Part shown: piece by piece, positions 1 to 10,200 of the stretch | Position numbering within the stretch: the first letter of the stretch is position 1 | Layout of the letters: each line of letters starts with the position of its first letter | Assembly (NCBI GenBank): GCA_024529925.1 | Contig: JAFEUB010000814.1 | Location: 987,501 to 1,051,500, forward strand | Source of the DNA: Ophthalmolycus amberensis | Lineage: Eukaryota; Chordata; Actinopteri; Perciformes; Zoarcidae | Length of the DNA stretch: 64,000 nt | Direction of reading: 5' to 3' | Made by a program: the position numbers and the translations under genes | Notes under the pieces: model-generated | What the model was told of the DNA's origin: nothing | The model's input: only the letters and a program-made list of their open reading frames with translations | Database searches by the model: none

Positions 1-110
1 GGATCGCATCTTCTGCTGCGTCTCACTGCGAACAGCCGCCATGTAGCTGTCCTCCATCTTACTGGTACAGCAGCTGGGCCCAGGGTGGACACACACTCGC
101 AGAGACTCAT
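1..110 (-). CDS. Glypican (GPC3/GPC5 class), start of exon 2, partial
   Basis: Glypicans are GPI-anchored heparan sulfate proteoglycans that modulate Wnt, Hedgehog, BMP and FGF signalling at the cell surface. Read on the minus strand, a polypyrimidine-AG acceptor (111-113) opens an exon encoding DESLRVC, then GPSCCTSKMED, then YMAAVRSETQQKMRS. The LxVC...CCxxKMEE pattern is the conserved start of the cysteine-rich glypican core. The lysine before MED and the spacing of 32 residues between the first two cysteines fit GPC3/GPC5 better than the GPC1/2/4/6 branch, whose members read CCTSEMEE or similar. The exon enters in phase 1 and completes the aspartate codon left open by exon 1 at 2795. It continues beyond the left edge. 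Whether this is gpc3 or a gpc5 paralogue cannot be settled from about 37 codons. Confidence 0.8.
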   Translation of the reverse strand, partial: MSLCECVSTLGPAAVPVRWRTATWRLFAVRRSRRCD

Positions 111-248
111 CTGAAATACAGAGGCAGAAGGAAGGGTCATATTTACCGTTGATCCACCAATATTTTCAGTCAGAGAGGTTAAATAATAGAAGCTCAGAAT
201 TAACTCCACCAATACACTTTGGTGACAAAATCTGTTCTCCATGTTTTT

Positions 249-250
<2 letters not shown>

Positions 251-300
<50 letters not shown>
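251..300. repeat. (TG)n microsatellite
   Basis: Fifty bases of uninterrupted TG in the glypican intron. The 89-residue reading frame through it is a histidine/threonine artefact of the repeat. Confidence 0.95.
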
Positions 301-301
<1 letters not shown>

Positions 302-637
302 CGTGAGGGAGTCTGACTTTGGTAGACTGCTGTAAGCCAAGCTGTAAAGTAGCTAACTGAGATCAAAGGGAAGAGAGAAATGAGAGGATTGGACTGTTCG
401 CTTATATCTGACCTTACATACACACACACACTCATGTTTGCATGACTTTAGGGGATATTACATTGACTTACATTCATTTCCTGGACTCTTACCCTCACCA
501 TTACTGTCTTCACCCTAAAATTTCATGATGTACATTATGGGTCCGTGCATTTTGTCCCCATAAGTAAGGTGAGTCCCCACAACGTGACAATGTATATTAT
601 AGATGTATGTCCCCACAAGTCAAGAAAACATGCCCCT

Positions 638-640
<3 letters not shown>

Positions 641-672
<32 letters not shown>

Positions 673-675
673 CAC
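641..675. repeat. (CA)n microsatellite
   Basis: CA dinucleotide tract with one CG interruption, in the glypican intron. Confidence 0.9.
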
Positions 676-1848
676 CAGACCTGTGTCAAACTTCCGGCTA
701 GCAATGGCTGACTGGAAACATCTACTCCAAATCTAACTCAGATAGCTTGATTCACAATCCTGTGGAACCTCTTCTTCTGTTCTCACAATGATTTATTATA
801 CTTGTTTGAAAAACAAAAAAAATCTCAGTACAAGGTCTATTCACTTGAGATTTTCCAGAGCTTTCAGCTCACATGGCTTTCATCCGCTGATGGGTTTGCT
901 CAGTTGTCATAGAGCTGGGTCCATTGTTATCACAGGATATTGGTATAGAACAGGTGCTCGTACAGTATATGTGGGGGTTACATTGTAATCCCTGTCTCAG
1001 AAATTGCTGGCAAGGGGACCTTGTGTTAATCTTTCAGTAAGTTAATGTAACTTAAAGCTCAACCATTCATAAACTGATTTCTGTAGGTAGTTTAGGAGGA
1101 TGTTTGACAACATTTTCAGATCAACCACCTTGTTCTTTCATCCTGGATATTAGAAGCAAAGACCAATGAAAAGGCCAAGTAGTGACCAGTGCATTTGTGC
1201 AATCACGACTAGTGTTCCTGTGAATACGTCCGTCAAGGAGAGTACTGCTATTCAACTGTTACACAGCCCAATGGCATCTATCTCAAGTTAATTCATTCAT
1301 TGCATGATCAAAAGACTGTGTTGTACAGCGATGTTGTGTTAAAACTGGTGCAACCATCTACGATGAGCAGACATCTCTGGCTGGAATTGACAAAGGTCAC
1401 CACTATCGCTAATTCGCTGTTAACAATCACAAGCTCACATCAGTTCCTGCAGCAACAGTGATATTGTAGGATCACTAGTGTCTTACGTCTAATTTGGCTG
1501 ATAAAAGCTCCTGAAAACGAAGTGTTGTCAACCACAGGCAAACTGTTGATCCCCAAAGGAACCTTTTACAGATAAAGCAGAGATCGTTCATTCTTTTGCA
1601 GCTGACCTTTCCTTATTCCCTTGTGTCGGCTGATTATAGTGTTAACATATGATTCATATGCATTTTCATGAATATAATTATGACAAGGAGACAATTCATA
1701 TATGTCAACATAAGAAAATAAAGCATGTTAACTCAATTTCTGTATCATCCACCACTTGTCTTCACCATCTAGGGAAATATGAAGTTACTGCCAACGAAGT
1801 GACTCCGAGGGATCACCTTTTTGTGGTAGGCGTATGAGTTACATTAAT

Positions 1849-1889
1849 ATATTGTAGTCCTGCAGTTAATCAGTGCAGGACTGCAATAT
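1849..1889. repeat. Short inverted repeat (hairpin)
   Basis: Arms 1849-1864 and 1874-1889 are complementary at 15 of 16 positions around a 9-nt loop; the core arm reads AGTCCTGCA. It lies within the glypican intron. It is too short for a typical pre-miRNA and no function is assigned. Confidence 0.6.
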
Positions 1890-2794
1890 TATGCAAGAGA
1901 CTCTCGTGAATCAGACGACATCTCACATGCGCATTTACATTTAGAAAAAAACATCTTTAACACAACCACTTATAGCCAAGTATGCTTTCAACAGCTCTAT
2001 ATAAGTGTTGCAGACGGTGAAGGTAAGTTTGCAACAGAAATAGCTTCTCTATCTGCATGCTGCACAGTGAAGATACCTTATTTCTAAAGGGTTTAAACCC
2101 TGCGTGGGCTACAAGTAACAGCAGAGTAATGATCTCAAAGCAGGAGATACTAATTTAGAATTACATTTTCCACTACATTGTTCACTTTCATTTCAGTCAT
2201 TTAAAAGGAGAACATAGCGGTCCTCTTACATGATTTTGAGCTCAGGAAAGCTGCCAAGTTCAGCCTGACTATATTAAATGACTAGGCAAGTGTGTGCTAG
2301 TCAACAGCATTTATATATTGTATCTATAGAGATCTTTATAATACTACATTGTACTGTGGATACCAGTATAGATCTTGAATGTATCCAGTAAGTGTAAAAA
2401 AAAAAATCCAATTACAAGTCCTTCGATCCAAATAGCACATTATTAGGCCTATTAACAGCAAAATGCTATGTAAAAGCAGTCATTATGCAGCAAAATAGCT
2501 ATCCTTTAAATTATGATCCATTACATTATTGGATTATTACCATTTTGATGTTGTGGAGCTGGTCTAGATTGAGCTACTTTTAACTACTTTATATACTGCT
2601 CAGTACCGCTCAATTCATACTGCAATGTAATTTAAATGGTTTGAAATATCACTCTGCAGAGTAATGTGAAATAGCTATCAAATAAATGTAATGGAGTAAC
2701 TTCGTCTACCTCATGTTGATACTGGAAATGTACTCATTTACATTGCACCTCCTGTAGTATTTCTAACATGATACTTCCAGTGGGGCTGACTGAC

Positions 2795-2972
2795 CTGTTC
2801 CCGGCCTGTCTGGCACCAGCTCCACCGGGCCTATTTGGCGCATCATGTAGGCTGTCTTCACCTCATGACAGCTGTCTGCAGCGGCTGATCTACAGCCGGT
2901 ATCCGGTAGAAAAACTAAATAAAACAAAATCACCCAAAGCAAGTCCACGTTTTGTAAGGCTGCACGGAACAT
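2795..2972 (-). CDS. Glypican (GPC3/GPC5 class), first coding exon
   Basis: Fifty-nine codons plus one base, starting at the ATG complementary to 2970-2972. Residues 1 to about 32 are a signal peptide with a hydrophobic core (LLWVILFYLVFLPDTG). This is followed by ADSCHEVKTAY, matching the first conserved glypican cysteine motif (CxxV), and by ELVPDRPGT just before the splice site. The donor reads AACAG|GTCAGT on the minus strand (GT at 2793-2794). It leaves phase 1 and joins exon 2 at 110 to give PGTDESLRVC, so the reading frame, the phase and the family alignment agree across a 2.68-kb intron. The secreted, GPI-anchored C-terminus lies outside the window. A 63-bp (CT)n tract sits about 130 bp upstream of the ATG, in the promoter or 5' leader. 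Confidence 0.85.
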
Positions 2973-3100
2973 CGCAACATGTCAGTCGGGGGATAGAGAG
3001 TCTGGATGGTTCATTTGAAATGGTAAAAGTCCGACGAAAAACTTCATCTGCAGACAGTAACGTCTGTTTGGAGCTCACTGTCCGACTCAGCGCCGCCCTC

Positions 3101-3102
<2 letters not shown>

Positions 3103-3165
<63 letters not shown>
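3103..3165. repeat. (CT)n tract in the glypican promoter/leader region
   Basis: About 30 CT units directly upstream of the minus-strand glypican start codon. On the sense strand this reads (GA)n, a common feature of vertebrate proximal promoters. A 171-residue plus-strand reading frame crosses it and is not a gene. Confidence 0.9.
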
Positions 3166-3167
<2 letters not shown>

Positions 3168-3762
3168 AGCGCAATTACTTAATTGACTTGGGCACTCAAA
3201 AGACTTATAAATATGTCGGTCGAGCAACTATTGTCATGTTAACAATAACTTATTACAGGGAAAGCATGTTTATAATACAATAAAAGCACAACTGCCATAG
3301 CAATCATGAGGAATAAAGGCAATTTACTCCCAGTTCACTAAATGATGTGGTCATGAGCCATGTGTTTATTTATTGTGTTGTTGTTTACTGACGTAATAGC
3401 TCTCTCGCATAATAGTTTACAGCAGCTGCTTCTGCACATAGGGTGCATTAAACTTGACTGATAGCCGTGAGTGAAGTGGAATAAGAGGGAAATGCTGTTT
3501 GATAGTGGAACACGGGCGCCACCAGCTGGTCACTTGGAGTCATAGCAGAGTGATTTTTCAAAACCATCACAATATTCTTCTCAAATTTTCTCAACATTTT
3601 TTATTTATTAAAGCAATCAGAGACAAAACATCAAAAGACAGGAAAAGTAAAGAAAAACAAATAGAAGAATGAAAACAAACAGAAAAAGATGCACGGAGAT
3701 GATACACACAGCATCTAAGCACACACTTACTGGAGGATGTTGTCGATATCGGTGACTTCTCA

Positions 3763-3861
3763 TCATAGATGAATACTTTGAGCAGCATACACCCGCAGCA
3801 TCTTAGTGAGACAATCGACGAAACCCGCCCGGTCACAAATATTAGCCTCGGCATCTGACAC
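3763..3861 (-). CDS. Candidate terminal exon of a small minus-strand gene
   Basis: On the minus strand an AG acceptor (3862-3863) opens a 33-codon segment beginning VSDAEANICDRAGFVDC and ending at TGA (3763-3765). About 150 bp further on, overlapping AATAAA signals lie at roughly 3600-3610. An open segment, a stop and a nearby polyadenylation signal are what a last exon looks like. It starts in phase 0, which matches the phase at which the candidate exon at 6514-6565 ends. The joined product has no family I recognise. A rival reading is that the GT at 3729-3730 (CCA|GTAAGT) is a donor and the exon is internal in another frame. Confidence 0.3.
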   Translation of the reverse strand: MSDAEANICDRAGFVDCLTKMLRVYAAQSIHL

Positions 3862-6513
3862 CTTGAGGATTTTACATATCTATATATGTTGTTTAGGGTT
3901 TAACTATTTCAAAACTCTGGTAATTTAAAAACAAAGATGTATTTTGATGGAATTTGCAACCGGGATTACATGTGTTTAAGAGATAAAGAACAGTCAAGTT
4001 GTGTGACAACTTTTGGTATTTCAAAAACAAACTCGTTGCACCGTGGGTGTCTAGCCTCTCAATCTCAAGACAATAACAGCGTTTATACATGAGGGAGTCA
4101 TTCCATGTGACGACGTTCAACATTTCTGAGTCGAGCTCTTTCATCTTTGATCAAGGATCACCTCCTGTTGCATGAGATGATACAGTTTTCATGTGAATGT
4201 AATGCATTTTTGAAATACTACACAAGGGAAATGTTGATAAATATAATTTATGTTGCACCCTTTCCTGGCCTGCTCAATGCACCTCTTGTTTCAGAGGATT
4301 TTTAAAGCCACCGTTTCATCGGTGGCTAACTTCTTGCATTGGGTGACCTATTTGTAGGTGCCAGACCCGCAGGAGATCTTGCACCCCGTAGTCTGATGAG
4401 GTTGAGGAGATCAGGGCTCGTACAACGACCTGAAAGTCATGGTTGTCAGTCATGGTGTGAGATGCACTCTGCTGTTGGTTTGTCACGCCTGAGAGGAGAG
4501 GAGAAAAGAAGGAATACGTATAATATCTGCCTCATATTGTCTCCCACTAGGAGAAAAAGTAAAAACGTGAGAATAAATTATGCATATATCGAAGCATATG
4601 AAACTAAATAATCCCAAAAAAAGACACGCACACCATGCAAATTGGCATACAACCACAACAATAAAAACATTCATTCACAATTTTTTACGTTGTTCAGCAC
4701 ATTAACCCCAACTTAACCGTAACTGCCTCTTATTGCCTTGGATCAGTGGAAGACTGAGGTTGGAGCTCTGTTCAACTGGTACTGGCTCTAACTGACAAAA
4801 CTGCATTTGCTTTTTCAAGGAACGACGAAATGGGTATCCAACCATGGCCTCAGTGAGTCCACAAACCACTGTTTGTCCATCCACGTAATTTTCTGAGATA
4901 CAACACCCACACCTGAATAATTATAACAGTAATAGGCCAATGAATGTAAAACACACACACATACACACACTGATGCACATACATACACACACTATTCCTT
5001 AGATTACTTTGGCATTTTATATTTTTTGAGACACTGTTCCATCCATGCAGTAAGCCCTTCACAAGATGGCATCTAGTTCACTGCTTTCATCTCTTGTAGA
5101 GCGTTTATAATGAACCGTAACATTACCGTCGTCTCGCTAATCCTGATTCCATGAGAGCAGCAAGCGGCCGTCCCATCAGGAGAGGCTCCTCGTATGGCCC
5201 CTTGGGAATCAGCCAGAGAAGCCCCCTTGTGCTCTGGACCCCATCAGCTTCTCATACTCTCATCTGGCTTGTGCCTCATGTTTGTACCTGTGACTGTAAA
5301 CGGTACACAGAAACAACCAGCAAAAACTGAATTGGTAAATTCATATTCCGTGTTGAATTTAGAGACGTTGAGAGTGGGTCAGTATTGTGGGCGACATTTT
5401 TACGGTTCAATGGTTTAAATATTGACTATTTTCCTAGCCCCCATGATTAACCCCACATCTGCCTTATCAGCCTAGAGCTGATGTTGATCCCTGAGCTAGT
5501 CTGTACTCAAGAAGACTTTTAAGCAGCATGAGAGATTTGGGGACAAGTTCCTCGTAGTAATTCTCCCAAGCCATCAGTGCAGGAGGGGCAATATGGTCAC
5601 CTTATGAAACAACCACAGCGGAAAGCCTTTTTTTTATACCCGTGAGTGAATTAAATACTGATGAGGAATGAAAAGTACTGAGTATTTTCTAATTGTATTA
5701 AGAACTTCAGTGACAAATTAACATACAGGAATAGTTACAAGTGAAAGTATAACGAAAAACCTGATGTTTCCAGCTAGAAACTGACTGTTTACATGCGTCC
5801 ACACACATACAGAGACAATACTTAGATTTAGTGCCGCAATTTGATCCGATTTTCAGAGTAATTTGAGACAGTATGTGCTTGCTATTATCAATTTAGACAA
5901 CGTAATTGTGTATCCCGACATCTCGGTGTATGATTTCATGACGATGCAATTCTATTGAACAACAATTAATTATCATATTGAATTATCGCCGAGCCCTTTG
6001 GTGCAGCACTCTTTGGACGGTTTCTGCTTCAGGAATCCAAAAACCTAGCACTCGCCCTTTCCTCACTGTTGGACATTGAACTGGTTTCTCAACCTTAAGT
6101 TGTTCAGTTCACCTCCCAGCGATGGCGTCGCCCAGTTTATAGTTTTAGGGATTTTGCTGAGGACAGGTCTATAAGAGCTACAGGAGCTACAGGAAAGTGA
6201 AAAAGCATACAGATAATAAATGACTGCACTACTAAGGGAAATGCAAGTAACTGACAATTTCTAACACATGCTTCTGCGGTCCATAACATGGCAAATTTAA
6301 GATATGACATTGCAACTACAATTTGTGTTGCTTGTCTTAGTCTAACACAAACAGTAGAAATTGTAACGTTAGTTGCAGTGTTTGATCTTACTTTCTCCTT
6401 GTTATCTGCAGAGCTGTGTTTTAGAAATGGACAGTTAGTCATTTCCATGTACATACACCGTATACAAAAGCAAAAGCATTGACATCTACATTTAACGCTC
6501 CACACCTTCTCAC
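3862..6513 (-). other. Candidate intron of the small minus-strand gene; no clear gene
   Basis: This stretch would be the long intron of the candidate gene whose ends are at 3763-3861 and 6514-6779. It holds a CA-rich microsatellite near 4952-4992 and otherwise unremarkable AT-rich sequence. Additional small exons cannot be excluded. The open frames seen here are 60-90 codons long and have no recognisable motifs. Confidence 0.35.
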
Positions 6514-6565
6514 ATGTGACAGCATCGGGCACTCTTCCGTTGTGCAGGACATTTTTATCTCGCAT
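6514..6565 (-). CDS. Candidate internal exon of the small minus-strand gene
   Basis: A 52-bp minus-strand segment flanked by a good acceptor (pyrimidine-rich, then TTACTAG, exon begins at 6565) and a GTGAGA donor (6512-6513). It takes the two bases left over from the upstream exon to make a glycine codon, then reads CEIKMSCTTEECPMLSH and ends in phase 0. The frame is open right through and connects on both sides. No known domain is recognised. Confidence 0.3.
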
Positions 6566-6687
6566 CTAGTAACGTAAAGTAAACAACCGTAACGTGTAAC
6601 GTATAGAGAGGCACCGCGGCGTGCTTGTCTGTTGCAGTGTAGCTACCTAACGTTAATTCACAGGACAGTAAAAGAAAAGCCACTCAC

Positions 6688-6779
6688 CCTGGCGCAAACC
6701 AAAGGACCGCTCTTGTAAAAGCACCTTGGAGCCGAGGTCGTGCACACAACCGCTGGCAAAAAAGGTTGAATGCTTTCAT
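6688..6779 (-). CDS. Candidate first coding exon with mitochondrial-type presequence
   Basis: The minus-strand ATG at 6777-6779 opens a frame of 30 codons plus two bases that runs uninterrupted into a strong donor, CCAGG|GTGAGT (GT at 6686-6687). The encoded N-terminus reads MKAFNLFCQRLCARPRLQGA and then FTRAVLWFAP. It is rich in arginine, lacks acidic residues and is amphipathic, the usual make-up of a mitochondrial targeting peptide (inference). Joined to 6514-6565 and 3763-3861 it gives exactly 81 codons including the stop. An upstream ATG about 120 bp earlier in the same exon opens a 27-codon uORF. The gene would share a divergent promoter carrying an NRF1 site, typical of nuclear genes for mitochondrial proteins, with the EF-hand/WD40 gene at 7202. 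Confidence 0.4.
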
Positions 6780-6879
6780 TTGTTTTCTTGAGTAGAAGGA
6801 TGTCTGGAGGACAATAGTTGCTTCACGTTATATCCACCGCCTCGATAGCAGGAAAGTCTTTCAATTTAGTTGAAAAATC

Positions 6880-7200
6880 GCTCCCCTTCGTAACATGTTC
6901 CATCATGTTGTGGTTTCCTCGTAATATTGACTGAAACCGTAACACCGGTGTTGTGCGCGTGCGCATGCGCATGGCACTGTGTGTTGGCGCTCCGTGACGT
7001 CAGCGCGAATTACCTTTGTTGTAGGCACAAGCGCATGGCACTGTGTGTTGGAACTCTGTGACGTCACTCGAATTTGGCTATGACGTCACGATTTGATATG
7101 TCACATAACTGATATGTTACATACCCTCAGGACTACATTCAGGACTGCATTTCATCAGATTTCTCTCCACTATAAAACTAGTTAATCTGTCTTTTAATCA
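6880..7200. promoter_or_regulatory. Candidate bidirectional promoter with NRF1 site and three CREs
   Basis: Between the divergent start codons at 6779 (minus) and 7202 (plus) there is a perfect NRF1-type palindrome TGCGCATGCGCA (6960-6971). There are also three perfect cAMP-response palindromes TGACGTCA at 6995-7002, 7059-7066 and 7081-7088. The first two CREs sit in a duplicated block of about 44 bp (6967-7010 and 7031-7074) sharing GCGCATGGCACTGTGTGTTG. NRF1 sites mark housekeeping and mitochondrial genes; clustered CREs are typical of CREM-driven spermatid promoters (established knowledge). Use by either gene is inferred from position. Confidence 0.6.
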
Positions 7201-7201
7201 T

Positions 7202-10200
7202 ATGGAAGAAATAATGGAAATACAGCATCTACATGATGTGGTGTTAGAAACCATGGAAAAGGCATCTAGCCCTAAACAAATATTTACTGCTGCACAGATT
7301 CCTGAAATCATAGAGCTATTTAAGCAGGATGATCTTGATGGAGGTGGAGGACTGGACATAGAGGAATTTTGTCAAGGACTGAATGATATCTTCGGTACAG
7401 ACAGTACAGAAGAACTCACTACCTTGTTCAATAAGATTGACACAAACTGTGATGGAACTGTGGACATTGGTGAGTTGATGGAATACCTGGTTTGTAGGAA
7501 AGAGCTTTCAAAAGGACTCGATGATATCTTTCCCAAATATATCAAAATGAAATCTTTGCGTCAAGGTAGAGAGATTGTTCAAATGATATTCCATCCTGAT
7601 GAAGAAGAAGAGGAACCTGGATGTAAATCTGCTGTTCAAACAAGATCCATCAGGACTTACCAGAGAGGTCAATACATGTCCATCAGCTCGAATGCTATTT
7701 TCACCTACATGTCTGACAGATTTGACACTCGACGCCAATGTGAAATCAAAAGAAAACAATGGGGGCTTCCATACTCGCATAATAACAAAACGCGCGTAAC
7801 TGGCATGGCATACATCAAAGAACTCAAAGAGGTGGCTATCTCCACTTCTCAAAAGGAAATAATGTTCTATTCTGTCAAACACACTGACTTCACAGCCAGT
7901 CACACTTTATTTGTAGAGGACGACACAGTGAGTGCCATAAACTACGGGTCCAAGGACACTAAAGGAGTGCTGTCATTTGGGGATGAAAAAGGTTATTTGT
8001 ATGTGTTGATCTCCTACAACGTACAGAAAAATGGCCTCTTCTGCGAAAGAACATCAGAAAAAGACGAAGAATTGTTTCAGCAGCCTTCTCACGCTTTTTG
8101 TGTTTCAACTCTGTTAGAAGAACGCTCTAAAGACTTTCGATATGTTAAAATCCACATGTTCGAAGACATCTGCAATCAGATCCAATACTTTCCAACAATT
8201 GATTCATTGGCCATCTGCGGTAGATCATCGAAGACGATGGTCGTTGTTGGCCTTCCCGAGATAGACAAAGCTAACTTCCCAAAAACCGTCTTTATCCAGC
8301 CCTTCAGATAAGGGGTTTTTCACCTGTGTTGAATACTCCCCTTGGACTGGGAATCTGGTGACGGGTGGTACAGATGGCTTACTGCGTGAGTGGTATCTCC
8401 ACAATACAATGGCATGCAAACAGTCAATAGCAGGACACGTCAAACCCATCACCCACATTACCCTAAATCGCAAAGATAATGTTTTCGTCACTTTATCTAA
8501 GGACAAGAATGTTCGTGTGTGGTGCAGAGATTTACAGCCTTTGCAAAGCTTCCAGGTTGAAGACATGGAAAATGGCCCCATCACCTAGTATGTGTTATAA
8601 CACATACAACAATGAGTTAGTCCTGGCTAACACCAAAATAGGATCCTATCTTGGAAGAGGAACAGATGTTTTTCAAAATGCAATAACATCCCATGACAAG
8701 CCCCTGTGCTGTGCTCTCTATAACGCACTTTACAAACAGGTCGTCTCTGTTTGCCAAGATGGTGTGGTGACCGTGTGGGACATCTCAACAGGACAGGTCG
8801 CCTCAAAGTTCAAGGTAACTCCAAATAAGCATGTGGGGCACACTACCATTGCATTTGATGAACGGCAGCGCAAACTAATCACAGTTTCTCAGGATAGGAA
8901 ATTGAAATTCTGGAACTTTAACAGCGGAGAATTACTTTTCGTTTCTCCCGTTATCTTGCCAGAGAAGGTGACAGGTATTGTCTGCTTGAAAAATAGAGTG
9001 TATGTGTCGGGAAAGAACTCCAACATCATTCATGACCTGGATATGGAGGGCTTTGACTACAGGTGTTTTAGCCACCATTATTTAAAGGACATTTCCTCAA
9101 TGGGTGTTCATGGAAAAACACTGATTACTGCCTCCAGCAATGGAAATATTGTTATCTGGGATGCTGACAAAGGCGAGGCTCTCTGCTGGATGAATGACAG
9201 TAAGAGCCCTCGAACATTCAGGTTAGACAGAAGACAGGACAAGGAGTCAGCCTGATGAAAATAATCCCCAAAAATCTCAGACTGGAAACAAGAAAGACAA
9301 TCTTGTTGTGTGTCTGAAGAAAAGGAAGGTCAAATATGACACAGCCACACTGCTGACTTCTTCAGATGGCTACATATGCGCCTGGTCTTTGAGCATCAAC
9401 GCAGGTTTGATAGGAAAGTTTAGGGCAGTAGATAAGGAAGGTGCCATCATTACCACCATGTCGACTGACCTCGAAGAACAGATATTAATGACTTGGGATA
9501 GTACTGGCAAGTTATGTCAGTGGGACATTGCAAGTTTTGGGTTCATAAAACAGGCAAAGGAAGAGCCATTTGAGGATAGAAATGGGTGGCACTGTGTCAT
9601 TGGCTCAACCTCCTCTATTGGGCTCCTGGCAATGTCACCTTACAGAGGTGGTGAGTGTTCAGTGTGACCATAGTTGTAAAAAGGTCATTACTACGGGCTT
9701 GGACTGCAACCTCCACCTTTGGCACAACACAGGCTCCCACATAGGCGTCTTTGGGAAAGACAAATGGATTGATTCAGATCTCAGCTTTGAGAAGAATGCT
9801 GACCAGGAGGAGGCAGCAGGATCAGCCACAACATTGATGAAAAACGATGAAAAGCCAATCGTCCAAAAGTCATTAACACCAATACCAAGTTTTCAACATA
9901 TCTATGACAAAATTGACAAGGTATGCAAAGAACTCAAAGACACACCATGTCCACCAAAAACCTTGCCAGGCAAGCAGGAGACGAAGCAAACATCAGAGCA
10001 TGTACGCTTTCGACCCATCCGTGATAGGGTTCAGGCCACAATTCATCAGACCCAGCTCAAGCCACAGCCACCTCAGACCCCGCTTATCAGAGGTGGCGCT
10101 GACCTTAAACGAAGTACTCCCCAGACATTAAACCGCACTACGTCCAAATATGACAGTGTGCTCAAGATTCGGCAGGGAGACACGTTCAAAGACAGCGTCC

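Larger units (their letters stand above)
111..2794 (-). other. Glypican intron 1
   Basis: Intron between the two glypican exons, minus-strand sense, bounded by GT (2793-2794) and AG (111-112). It holds a (TG)n microsatellite at 251-300, a (CA)n tract near 640-675, a short near-perfect hairpin at 1849-1889 and AT-rich sequence. No further exon with splice sites was seen in it. Confidence 0.7.

Noticed and set aside
1849..1889. Possible microRNA hairpin
   Set aside because: Only 16 bp of stem and 41 nt in all, shorter than a pre-miRNA.
2768..3283. 171-codon plus-strand frame opposite the glypican first exon
   Set aside because: Antisense to a supported exon, and half of it is Leu/Ser from the (CT)n tract.
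9641..9670. A fourth frameshift exactly at the TGA at 9665-9667
   Set aside because: The WD40 pattern (VVSVQC six residues before the K-K-V strand) already requires the new frame upstream of the stop, so this shift is not at the stop codon.
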